6,004 bases of DNA from Deltaproteobacteria bacterium (GTDB taxonomy: Bacteria > Myxococcota_A > Bradymonadia > UBA7976 > VGTA01), in the NCBI GenBank assembly GCA_016874875.1, contig VGTA01000229.1, positions 1 to 6,004 on the forward strand, written 5' to 3'. A program made the translations under genes and the position numbers. Below the pieces are notes generated by a model, which ran no database searches, was not told the origin of the DNA, and saw nothing but the letters and a program-made list of their open reading frames with translations. Position 1 is the first letter of the stretch. Each line of letters opens with the position of its first letter. Shown here piece after piece: positions 1 to 5,706 of the stretch.

Positions 1-2
1 AA

Positions 3-830
3 GAGTACCAGCATCGCCTACAGAGCTTCATGGACCAACAGCGCGACGCCCTCGCGGAGCAGCGCGCCTCCTTCACGGAGAGCGCGCGCCAGTCGGCGGA
101 CCTCCTCACGCAGGTGCGCAATGACAGCCGCACGATGCTAGAGGACGTTACGCAGCGCGTGCTCAAGAGCGCCGAGGAGATCCTCTCGCGGGCGCGCCAG
201 GAGGTGGAGCAGAGCCTCCACGTGGTGCCTGCGATGCTCACCTCCGTCCGCGAGGAGACGACGATGCAGCTCACGCAGTTCCGCGAGACCTATCAGGCGC
301 GCCTTGGCGAGTTTATGACTCGTCAGAACGACGCCCTCGAGGCGCAGCGCGCGGCCTCGGAGGAGACCGCGACCGCCTCAACAGAGATGCTGAGGAGGGC
401 GCGCGAGGAGGTGGAGCGGGGGATGCGCGAGGTGCCTGAGCGACTCGCGGCGATGCGCGACGAGACGACCGCGCAGCTCACGTCTTTTCGCGAAGAGTAC
501 CAAGGGCGCCTCCAGTCCTTCATGGACCAGCAGCGCGACGCCCTCGCGACGCAGCGGGACTCCTTCGAGGAGAGCGCGCGCCACTCCGCGGCCCTGCTCA
601 CGCAGGTGCGAGATGACAGCCGCGTGATGCTCGACGAGGTGAAAGAGCGGGTGGTGAAGAGCGCCGTTGAGATTCTCAAGCAGGCGCGCGTCGAGGTGGA
701 GCAAGGCCTCCAGGCCGTGCCCCAGATGCTCGCGCAGGTGCGCGAGGAGACGCAGCGGCAGCTCACGGACTTCCGCGAGGAGTACCAGCGGCGCCTCACG
801 GAGTTCATGACGCAGCAGAGCGCCATCCTC
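3..830 (+). repeat. Tandem coding repeats in the ZorA tail (95, 69, 95 residues plus a partial copy)
   Basis: Unit 1 is 3-281 (93 residues seen, its first two cut by the window edge), unit 2 is 282-488 (69 residues), unit 3 is 489-773 (95 residues), and a partial fourth unit starts at 774. Each unit opens with R-E-x-Y-Q-x-R-L-x-x-F-M and closes with R-x-E-T-x-x-Q-L-T-x-F. Units 1 and 3 match at 67 of 93 aligned residues without gaps. Unit 2 is more diverged and lacks about 26 residues from its middle, the part containing LLTQVRDDSR. The repeats probably set the length of the tail and grew by internal duplication. Confidence 0.9.
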
Positions 831-1337
831 AACGAGGTGCTCGGTGAGCAGCGCGAGGCCCTCGCGGGGATCGTGCGCGAGCTGCAGCAGGTCTTTGAGC
901 GCGAGTACGCGCGTCGCCGCGAGCTCGGGGAGGAGACGAGCGGGCACATTCAGCGCGTGGCGGAGTCCGGGCGCCTCCTCAATGAGCTCAGCTCGATGCT
1001 CGGCGCGCAGTCGGCGGTCATCCTGCCCAAGATCGCGGAGGCGAGCCAGCACGTGGCGGAGCAGATGCGCGGCGCCTATCAGCAGTACCAGCAGCTCGAG
1101 CGGACCTTCTCGTCCTCAGCGGCGTCCTTCTCGACGTCATCGGCGGCGTTCGGGGAGCAGGTGCAGAGAGCCTTGGTCGGCGTGCAGGAGCGCCAGGACC
1201 GCTTGTTCGCGGATCAAGATGAGCATCTCAAGCAGATCTTTGATCACCTCCTGCAGGTCACGGAGAACCTCTCGCTGGTGGTGCGTGAGATTCAGAGCGA
1301 GCAGCGCGCGCTCAGCTATGACCGGCAGGGGAGGTGA
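3..1337 (+). CDS. zorA: ZorA-like motor protein, C-terminal coiled-coil tail (5' end outside window)
   Basis: Only the C-terminal part is present. The frame is open through the left edge (codons from base 3 read E-Y-Q-H-R-L-Q-S-F), so the ATG at 30 lies inside a repeat and is not the start. The visible 444 residues are almost all charged/Leu/Gln-rich helix built from tandem REEYQxRL...F repeats, followed by a non-repeated tail of about 180 residues that includes a Ser/Ala/Phe-rich patch (SSSAASFSTSSAAF). There is no membrane segment here; the MotA-like helices of ZorA would lie upstream. Known biology: ZorA is the pentameric MotA-like subunit of Zorya defence, and its long cytoplasmic coiled-coil tail is needed for defence. 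The identification rests on this tail directly preceding a MotB/OmpA-like ZorB and an EH-signature-like ZorC, with the stop overlapping the zorB ribosome binding site. By itself it could be any long coiled-coil protein, and the missing N-terminus is the main doubt. Confidence 0.75.
   Translation, partial: EYQHRLQSFMDQQRDALAEQRASFTESARQSADLLTQVRNDSRTMLEDVTQRVLKSAEEILSRARQEVEQSLHVVPAMLTSVREETTMQLTQFRETYQARLGEFMTRQNDALEAQRAASEETATASTEMLRRAREEVERGMREVPERLAAMRDETTAQLTSFREEYQGRLQSFMDQQRDALATQRDSFEESARHSAALLTQVRDDSRVMLDEVKERVVKSAVEILKQARVEVEQGLQAVPQMLAQVREETQRQLTDFREEYQRRLTEFMTQQSAILNEVLGEQREALAGIVRELQQVFEREYARRRELGEETSGHIQRVAESGRLLNELSSMLGAQSAVILPKIAEASQHVAEQMRGAYQQYQQLERTFSSSAASFSTSSAAFGEQVQRALVGVQERQDRLFADQDEHLKQIFDHLLQVTENLSLVVREIQSEQRALSYDRQGR
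1330..1334 (+). promoter_or_regulatory. Ribosome binding site for zorB
   Basis: GGAGG lies within the last codons of zorA, 8 bases before the ATG at 1343. It decides the zorB start: the alternative GTG at 1334 would overlap this motif and leave no Shine-Dalgarno sequence at a normal distance. Confidence 0.7.
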
Positions 1338-1342
1338 GCGCG

Positions 1343-2071
1343 ATGAGCGACCCGCTTTTTTCGACCGGGCGCCCTGAGGCCCAAGAGTCGAGTGGTGATC
1401 ACTACCTCTCGATCAGCGACCTGATGAGCGGGTTGGTGCTGGTGCTCTGCTTGATGGTGGTGGTCTTCTCGGTGCAGTACAAAGAGAACGTGGAGCTGCT
1501 GAGGAAGAAGGAGGAGCGCCTCAAGGAGGTCGAGAAGGAGCTGCAGGCGCTACGCGCGGTGCGGCGCGACATCATCCTCGGCCTCCAAGAGACCTTCCGC
1601 GCCGAAAACATCGACGCCGAGATCGACCCGCAGACGGGCGACGTGAGCATCAAAGAGAGTCTCCTGTTCGCCTCTGGCAAATACGCGCTGAACGCGGACG
1701 GCGTGTCGCTGCTCAATCGCCTCGTGCCCACCTACAGCCGCGTCATCTTCTCGCGCGCTGACTTCAAATCCGCCATCTCCCACATCTCCATCGAGGGGCA
1801 CGCGAGCAGAGACGGCGAGTCTGTGCCGAACATGTCGCTCAGCGTCTCGCGCGCCGCGGAGGTGTACCGCTTCATCAACGACAAGCTCGGCTACGGGCTC
1901 GACCACCCGCTCGTGCAGACGCTGCTGATCGCAGGGCGCGGGGAGCTAGAGGCGAACCAGTCATTTGACCGCAGCGAGGACAGGCGCGTGGTCTTCCGCT
2001 TTCGCTTTAAGTCGGACGAGCAGGCGCTCGACATCCTTCAGCGCTTCAATCAGCACCTACAGAGCCTCTAA
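1343..2071 (+). CDS. zorB: ZorB-like MotB/OmpA stator subunit of Zorya defence
   Basis: 242 residues. A short N-terminus leads to the motif SISDLMSG and one membrane helix (about residues 24-44, LMSGLVLVLCLMVVVF), then a charged coiled coil (about 46-80) and a C-terminal OmpA/MotB peptidoglycan-binding domain (about 100-225). In that domain IEGHAS (150-155), the S-x-S-R-A-A-E-V-Y helix (168-175) and the E-D-R-R-V-V-F strand (212-218) correspond to the usual GHTD, LSxxRA and NRRV positions. Asp26 sits just before the hydrophobic stretch, where MotB-type subunits keep the ion-path aspartate; as I recall, E. coli ZorB numbers it the same way. ZorB anchors the ZorA pentamer to the cell wall and forms the proton path. 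The ATG is chosen for its ribosome site and for this residue numbering; a GTG at 1334 would add three residues. The start lies 5 bases past the zorA stop, so translation is probably coupled. A generic MotB/OmpA protein is possible, but the neighbours favour ZorB. Confidence 0.87.
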   Translation: MSDPLFSTGRPEAQESSGDHYLSISDLMSGLVLVLCLMVVVFSVQYKENVELLRKKEERLKEVEKELQALRAVRRDIILGLQETFRAENIDAEIDPQTGDVSIKESLLFASGKYALNADGVSLLNRLVPTYSRVIFSRADFKSAISHISIEGHASRDGESVPNMSLSVSRAAEVYRFINDKLGYGLDHPLVQTLLIAGRGELEANQSFDRSEDRRVVFRFRFKSDEQALDILQRFNQHLQSL

Positions 2072-2072
2072 C

Positions 2073-3614
2073 ATGCTCCAGCGCTACCCACAGCTCACCC
2101 TCCGCCCCCCCACGGGCTCCCCCAAGCTCAGCGAGCTCGCGGCGCGCCTGCTCCTGAGTCCGCCGCCGCGGGCGGAGGGCGCCGCGCGGTCTTTCTTCCC
2201 GCTGCGCTCAGTGACGGAGGTGGCGCGCGAGCTGCTCGACGGCCCGGAGGATGTGACCCTCAGCTCCCTCGACCTCCTGCGCCTCATCGCGGCGCGCGAG
2301 GAGGAGCTGGCGCGCGCGGGGCTCCCGGTGCCGCGCCTCGCGCAGCGCCTGTGGGCGCACCTCCTCCCGCGCCCCACGCAGCTCGCGCCCCTCCTCTCGC
2401 GGGTCATCAGCGACGCGCTCGAGCGCCAGCTCCTCGGCGCCACGGGTCAACCGCCGTGGATGAGCGCGCCCCTCACGCGCGGCCAGGTGCAGGCGACGCC
2501 GGGGACGCCGCTGCGCGCGCTGCTCGAACTGCTCACGACGCGCGACGCCGGCCTCGAGCTCATGAAGACGGCCCACGCCGCGAAGGTGACCCCCTGGCGC
2601 CTGCTGCGCCCCCACGGCGTCACCCTCAGCCCTAAGCTCATGGAGAAGCTCATCGGGTGCGCGGTGAAGGCCCTTGAGCCCATCCGCACCCTCGACGCCA
2701 AGGACGCCCGCTGGCTCTCCGCGTGCGTGGACTACGCCAAAGAGAACCCCAGCCTCAAGGTCCGCTTCGCCGACGAGCTCTTGAGGGCCCTGCCCCAGAG
2801 CGTGGATAAGCAAGAGGGCCTGCGCCCCCTCGTGCAGTGGTTCACTGAGCATTTCGCCCGCAACTCTGAGGGCTGGAGGGCGCTGAAGCCTGAGAGTCAG
2901 CTTCGATTGGTTGATTGGCTGGGGGAGCTGGCGTATGGGGATTTTATTAAGTTGATCGAGCAGATCGCGCGATCGCTGCGTCAGTCGGCCGCGGGGTTTG
3001 ATTCGCTTGAGCAGGCCGACAAGGAGATCAACCGCCTCCGTCGCCGAGGAGATTTTTGGAGCATTTACAAGAGGTCCTTCTCACGCATGCGTGTGCTCTT
3101 CCCCTCCACCTCGATCAGCAGCATAGAGAGAGAGTTCAAGGACCTGCTCAACGTTTGTCAGGTGGAGGTGCTCGGGCAGGGCGAGCAGATCGAGGTGGCG
3201 ATTTTCGAGATCAAGCACCTCATCGTCGCCGAGATCTTCCGTGGGGTCGTCTCGGAGATGCTCATTTTTAAGAACACCCCAGAGGCAATACAGATCCTCT
3301 TTGAAGGGCCTGTGGGCATCGATCTCCTGCGCGTCGATGCTCGCCTCGACCCACATCGAGTCAAGGTCTTTGATCACCGCTATGCTTGGCAATCCATCGC
3401 GCAGCGCTGGATTTTTAGTGAGGGGATTCGTGTGGACTCCGGGGTGACGCGCATCCCGAATCTCCGCACACCCCTCGTAGCCGGACAGCTCCCATTGAAT
3501 GATGAGAGCACCTCAGCTGAGCGCGCGAACGGGGTAAAGTCATGGGAGCGAGACAGGGCGACAGCCGTCCGCGCGGCGCGCGCCCGCTACGTGACGCCTC
3601 CGCGGAGCTCCTAA
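2073..3614 (+). CDS. zorC: ZorC-like protein with EH-signature-type C-terminal half
   Basis: 513 residues, soluble, with no signal peptide or membrane segment. The ATG is one base after the zorB stop; the open frame extends further upstream, but only by shadowing zorB. The N-terminal half (about 1-270) is Leu/Arg/Ala-rich and helical. The C-terminal half (about 270-460) carries the features I associate with EH-signature proteins: RRGDFWSIYKRSF (324-336), FEIKHLIVAEIFRG (378-391) and FDHRYAWQSIAQRWIF (433-448). Candidate signature residues are Glu379, Glu387, His382, His428 and His435. In type I Zorya, ZorC follows ZorA and ZorB, binds DNA and is required for defence. The last 35 residues or so are Arg/Ala-rich and may be loosely ordered. 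Base composition changes inside the gene: near 77% G+C early (2101-2160) but about 50-63% across sampled 60-base blocks between 2941 and 3360. There is no clear ribosome site, which fits coupling to zorB. Assignment is from remembered family motifs and gene order; a different EH-signature protein is the main alternative. Confidence 0.8.
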   Translation: MLQRYPQLTLRPPTGSPKLSELAARLLLSPPPRAEGAARSFFPLRSVTEVARELLDGPEDVTLSSLDLLRLIAAREEELARAGLPVPRLAQRLWAHLLPRPTQLAPLLSRVISDALERQLLGATGQPPWMSAPLTRGQVQATPGTPLRALLELLTTRDAGLELMKTAHAAKVTPWRLLRPHGVTLSPKLMEKLIGCAVKALEPIRTLDAKDARWLSACVDYAKENPSLKVRFADELLRALPQSVDKQEGLRPLVQWFTEHFARNSEGWRALKPESQLRLVDWLGELAYGDFIKLIEQIARSLRQSAAGFDSLEQADKEINRLRRRGDFWSIYKRSFSRMRVLFPSTSISSIEREFKDLLNVCQVEVLGQGEQIEVAIFEIKHLIVAEIFRGVVSEMLIFKNTPEAIQILFEGPVGIDLLRVDARLDPHRVKVFDHRYAWQSIAQRWIFSEGIRVDSGVTRIPNLRTPLVAGQLPLNDESTSAERANGVKSWERDRATAVRAARARYVTPPRSS

Positions 3615-3628
3615 AGCCCCGCCCCCCC

Positions 3629-4564
3629 TCACTCCACCGGCACGCACCCCGCCCCAAAGCTCCCCGCCGGCTCACAGCGCCACCCCACCAGCCCGCAGTG
3701 GAAACCGTCATAGCTGACCCCATTGCACGTGAGCTCCACGTCCCCATCACACACGCGCTCCCCGCTCACGAAGCACCCCCCCGCGCGCCCCACCGCCGCG
3801 CGCTCCTCCTGCTCAAGCGCCTCCTGCCTAGAGGCGCCCATGTGGTCCTCAGGAGAAGGGGAGGGGGAGGGCGCGGGCGCGGGCGCGGGCGCGGGCGCCG
3901 GGACGGGCGCGGGCGCGGGGCCGGCGCGGAGGGCCTCGTCCACGAAGGGGCGGAGGGGGGGCAGGAGCACAAACTCCCCGCACGCGCCCGCCGCCAGCCC
4001 CACGAGCTCGTCGCGCTCGTTGAGGAGGGCGGCGCCGGGGGGCTCGCAGCCGAGGGGGGAGGGGGCGAGGAGGCCGCGCGCGCCGTCGAGGCCGGCGAGG
4101 GCGCGCGCCTCGCTGAGCAGCGTGAGCGCGCCGAGGGCATCGGGCGCGAGGGCGCGCGCGCCCCCAGCGTCGCGGTCGAGCCACACGAGGGCCACCTCGC
4201 CCGACGGCGCGAGCGTCACCCGCGCGGAGAGCGCGAGCAGGCGCGGGGCGGCGCCCACGGCCATCAGCGCGATGTCGCAGCCCCCCTGCGCGCACGGGGC
4301 GGCGCAGGCGCCGGTGGTGAGGGCGGCGCGGGCGCTCACGGGGTAGGCGAGGCAGCCGCTCGGGAGCAGGGCGCTCACCAGCTCGTAGCCGCCGCGCTGC
4401 CCGTCCCCGGCCTGCGCGCGCCCTACGCCGCCGCCGCTGAGCTCGGACTTGTTGAGCTCGGCGGGGGTCTCGGCGGTCAGGTCGTCGGCGCAGGCGCACA
4501 GGAGGAGCGCGGCGGCGAGGGCGGCGCGGGGGCGCCGAGGGGGTCGGGGGGCGCGGGCGGGCAT
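3629..4564 (-). CDS. Lipoprotein with a trypsin-fold pseudoprotease domain and a Cys-rich C-terminal module
   Basis: 311 residues. MPARAPRPPRRPR then a hydrophobic stretch ends in a lipobox (L-C-A-Cys25), predicting export and lipidation. Residues 58-213 resemble an S1 (trypsin/chymotrypsin) domain. SGCLAYPVSARAALTTGAC aligns with the 'GC..TLIS...VLTAAHC' region and keeps two Cys 16 apart (71, 87), like the Cys42-Cys58 pair; GEVALVWLD aligns with 'DIALLRLD'; and GCEPPGAALLNERDELVGL aligns with 'C.GDSGGPL....LVG'. All three catalytic positions are lost: His to Ala86, Asp to Glu123, Ser to Gly177. A PAPAP/SPSP linker (216-239) leads to a six-Cys module (Cys264, 272, 280, 290, 297, 307). It is probably a non-enzymatic surface protein. 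The start is supported by AGAGGA 5 bases upstream. A longer open frame continues rightward to 5089 but crosses the gap and the neighbouring gene out of frame. It is convergent with zorC, 14 bases between stops. The fold call is by eye. Confidence 0.8.
   Translation of the reverse strand: MPARAPRPPRRPRAALAAALLLCACADDLTAETPAELNKSELSGGGVGRAQAGDGQRGGYELVSALLPSGCLAYPVSARAALTTGACAAPCAQGGCDIALMAVGAAPRLLALSARVTLAPSGEVALVWLDRDAGGARALAPDALGALTLLSEARALAGLDGARGLLAPSPLGCEPPGAALLNERDELVGLAAGACGEFVLLPPLRPFVDEALRAGPAPAPVPAPAPAPAPAPSPSPSPEDHMGASRQEALEQEERAAVGRAGGCFVSGERVCDGDVELTCNGVSYDGFHCGLVGWRCEPAGSFGAGCVPVE
3853..3924 (-). repeat. Low-complexity GGGCGC hexamer tract encoding the Pro-Ala linker
   Basis: On the plus strand the run is largely GGGCGC repeats with a few interruptions, encoding PAPAPVPAPAPA then SPSPSP on the minus strand between the pseudoprotease and the Cys-rich module. 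Hexamer gain or loss would keep the frame and only change linker length. Confidence 0.75.
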
Positions 4565-4598
4565 GGGAGTCCTCTGGGCGGCAGGGTGAAGGGTTTTT

Positions 4599-4612
4599 AA
4601 AACGCCTGTTTT
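4599..4612. other. Short A/T inverted repeat upstream of the pseudoprotease gene
   Basis: AAAAC-GCCT-GTTTT is a perfect 5-bp inverted repeat 35 bases upstream of the ATG at 4564, in a small AT-rich island of otherwise very GC-rich DNA. It could belong to a promoter or operator of the 311-residue lipoprotein gene. I could not place a convincing -35/-10 pair in the 98-base gap. Confidence 0.3.
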
Positions 4613-4644
4613 AGCTTCGAGTCTATGAACTGTGCCGCGCGCCG

Positions 4645-4662
4645 GGGGTTGATTGCAACCCC
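4645..4662 (-). terminator. GC hairpin directly after the 266-residue lipoprotein gene
   Basis: GGGGTTG-ATTG-CAACCCC is a perfect 7-bp stem with a 4-base loop that begins immediately after the stop codon (4663-4665) of the upstream minus-strand gene. In transcript direction it is followed by GC-rich sequence and not by a U run, so it is a weak or non-classical terminator. It could instead protect the 3' end of the mRNA or lower readthrough into the next lipoprotein gene. Confidence 0.4.
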
Positions 4663-5463
4663 TCAGCGCGCCACGGGGTCCACCTCGATCACGCCGAGCT
4701 GGGCGTCGTCCACCTTCTCCACCATCTTCCACCGAACCATCCCGAGGCTCGCGAGGGTGCCGCCGAGGTAGGTGGGCACCTGCGCGTCCTCCGAGATGTC
4801 GTAGTCCACGAGGAGGCTGCGCCCCTCCATCTCGGGGTAGAGGGGGTCCTTGTCGCCGGGGCTGCCCACGTAGACGTAGCCGTAGTCCCGGAGGAACGCC
4901 AGGGTGGGCAGCAGCGCCACGTCGCCGCCGAGGCGGGTGCGGAGGGGGTCGTAGCCGTCGCGCGCCACGCAGCTCACGGGGGTGTCGTCGGGCTCCGCGA
5001 GGCGCGCGGCGGCAAAGATCTCCGAGAAGCGCACCCCGCGCCGCCGCACCGTCTCCCATGTGCTCGCCGACACCTTCTGCGCGCCCCACACCTCCTCCAC
5101 GGGCAGCCCGTTGACGCTCACCTCCTCGAGGGGGCCGCCGCGGAGGGAGAAGGTGAGGATGGAGAACTCGAACTGGGCGCGCTCGCCCTGCTCGCCGCCC
5201 TGGGCGCCGGCGGGCTCGCCGCTAGGCTGGGCGCCGGCTTGGGCGCCGGCAGGCTCGCCGCTGGGCTGGGCGCCGGCGGGCTCGCCGCTGGGCTGGGCGC
5301 CGGCCTGGGCGCCGGCCTGGGCGCCGGCGGGCTCGCCGCTGAGCTGGGCGCCGCCCTGGGGGCTGGGGGGGGCGGGGTCGCCGCAGGCGGTGAGGGCGCT
5401 GAGGAGGAGGGCGAGGAGGGCGGGCAGGGGGGCGCGGGCGGGGCGGGGCGGGCGGGAGCGCAT
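4663..5463 (-). CDS. Lipoprotein with GEPAGAQ-repeat linker and possible molybdopterin-oxidoreductase-like domain
   Basis: 266 residues. The start chosen is the ATG at 5463: a GAGG motif sits 6 bases upstream, and the frame then gives a compact signal peptide (MRSRPPRPARAPLPALLALLL) ending in a clean lipobox L-T-A-Cys27. The 24 further residues possible upstream cannot belong to a signal peptide of normal layout. Residues 38-94 are a repetitive Gly/Ala/Gln/Glu/Pro/Ser linker. The globular part (about 96-266) includes TFSLRGGP, SVNGLPVEEVW, the W-E-T-V-R-R-R-G-V-R-F-S-E-I-F segment (136-150), VSCVARDGY (163-171) and YGYVYVGSPGDKDPLYPE. The order 'W..GV.F.eIf.....p....V...a.DGY' recalls the sulfite-oxidase/YedY-type molybdopterin domain, but no cofactor Cys is evident, so this is a fold hint and not an enzyme call. 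It lies downstream of a TonB-dependent receptor gene in the same direction and might be a periplasm- or surface-facing partner in uptake. Function unknown. Confidence 0.8.
   Translation of the reverse strand: MRSRPPRPARAPLPALLALLLSALTACGDPAPPSPQGGAQLSGEPAGAQAGAQAGAQPSGEPAGAQPSGEPAGAQAGAQPSGEPAGAQGGEQGERAQFEFSILTFSLRGGPLEEVSVNGLPVEEVWGAQKVSASTWETVRRRGVRFSEIFAAARLAEPDDTPVSCVARDGYDPLRTRLGGDVALLPTLAFLRDYGYVYVGSPGDKDPLYPEMEGRSLLVDYDISEDAQVPTYLGGTLASLGMVRWKMVEKVDDAQLGVIEVDPVAR
5182..5352 (-). repeat. In-frame repeats encoding the GEPAGAQ linker
   Basis: The linker is built from about four SGEPAGAQ units with short A-G-A-Q insertions between them, encoded by near-identical 27-bp blocks (GGGCTCGCCGCTGGGCTGGGCGCC-type on the plus strand) and 12-bp inserts. 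The nucleotide similarity is high enough that unit number is likely to vary between strains. Confidence 0.85.
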
Positions 5464-5510
5464 GGGGGACCTCGGAGGGCGGGGGGGGGACTGGAGGAGG
5501 AGCCGTGTTG

Positions 5511-5557
5511 AAAACCGCTTGTGGGGTATACACATACTAAGAGCCTGGCACCTATAA
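5511..5557 (-). repeat. 47-bp direct repeat, copy A, upstream of the 266-residue lipoprotein gene
   Basis: This copy aligns without gaps to 5707-5753 at 38 of 47 positions; the best block is CTGGCACCTATAA (plus strand), preceded by ACATAnTAAGAG. It ends 48 bases before the ATG at 5463. On the minus strand it contains TAGTAT (5534-5539), a possible -10 hexamer, but with no recognisable -35 sequence; the 11-bp repeat array starts 16 bp upstream of that hexamer. This suggests an activator-dependent promoter; it is inference only. Confidence 0.7.
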
Positions 5558-5599
5558 AGACCTCTTAAAGACCTCTTAAAGACCTCTTAAAGACCTCTT
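5556..5599. repeat. Four perfect tandem 11-bp repeats (AAAGACCTCTT)
   Basis: Four identical back-to-back copies, 11 bp each, in the region between the TonB receptor and the 266-residue lipoprotein gene, bounded by CTATAA (5552-5557) and its inverse TTATAG (5598-5603). The junctions form TCTT-A-AAGA palindromes. An 11-bp pitch places every copy on the same DNA face, as in arrays bound by OmpR/PhoB-type response regulators (for example CTTAAAG with 4-bp spacers). No protein is known to me to bind this exact sequence. Confidence 0.9.
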
Positions 5600-5632
5600 A
5601 TAGCGACTCTGATCGCTCCTCTCAAATCGGCA

Positions 5633-5677
5633 GCGCGAGGGGGCGCGGCGCGAGGGGGCGTGGCGCGAGGGCATGGG
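5633..5677. repeat. Three 15-bp G-rich tandem repeats
   Basis: GCGCGAGGGGGCGCG, then GCGCGAGGGGGCGTG, then a diverged GCGCGAGGGCATGGG, head to tail in the same intergenic region. The G runs could form structure on the plus strand, but no function is apparent. Confidence 0.75.
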
Positions 5678-5706
5678 TGGGCGTTTGGGTGCGCTCAGAC
5701 AGCATC

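Noticed and set aside
323..1052. Minus-strand open frames opposite zorA
   Set aside because: They mirror the highly repetitive, biased codons of the coiled-coil gene and have no start context or domain of their own.
1965..2072. Upstream extension of zorC inside zorB
   Set aside because: The extra 36 residues are Ser/Arg/Thr-rich shadow of the zorB coding frame, and the ATG at 2073, one base after the zorB stop, gives a normal coupled start.
3542..4600. Long plus-strand open frame opposite the pseudoprotease gene
   Set aside because: It is antisense shadow in extreme GC DNA; the product is Gly/Arg/Ala-rich low complexity with no recognisable domain. It cannot stand in for the missing zorD.
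3629..5089. A 486-codon open frame on the minus strand that could be read as one long gene
   Set aside because: It runs through the intergenic hairpin and then reads the 266-residue lipoprotein gene out of frame, giving Arg/Pro/Gly-rich nonsense. The signal peptide, lipobox and ribosome site at 4564 mark the real start.
5541..5557. Sigma-54 promoter suggested by CTGGCAC in the 47-bp repeats
   Set aside because: The TGGCAC half is present in both copies, but no TTGC element lies at the needed distance, and the plus direction faces no suitable gene.
5222..5557. Open frames on both strands over the GEPAGAQ repeat region other than the 266-residue gene
   Set aside because: They come from the repetitive GC sequence and lack ribosome sites; only the chosen frame gives a signal peptide, lipobox and folded domain.
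5556..5599. Possible CRISPR array
   Set aside because: The repeats are 11 bp and directly abutting with no spacers, so this is a tandem repeat or binding array.
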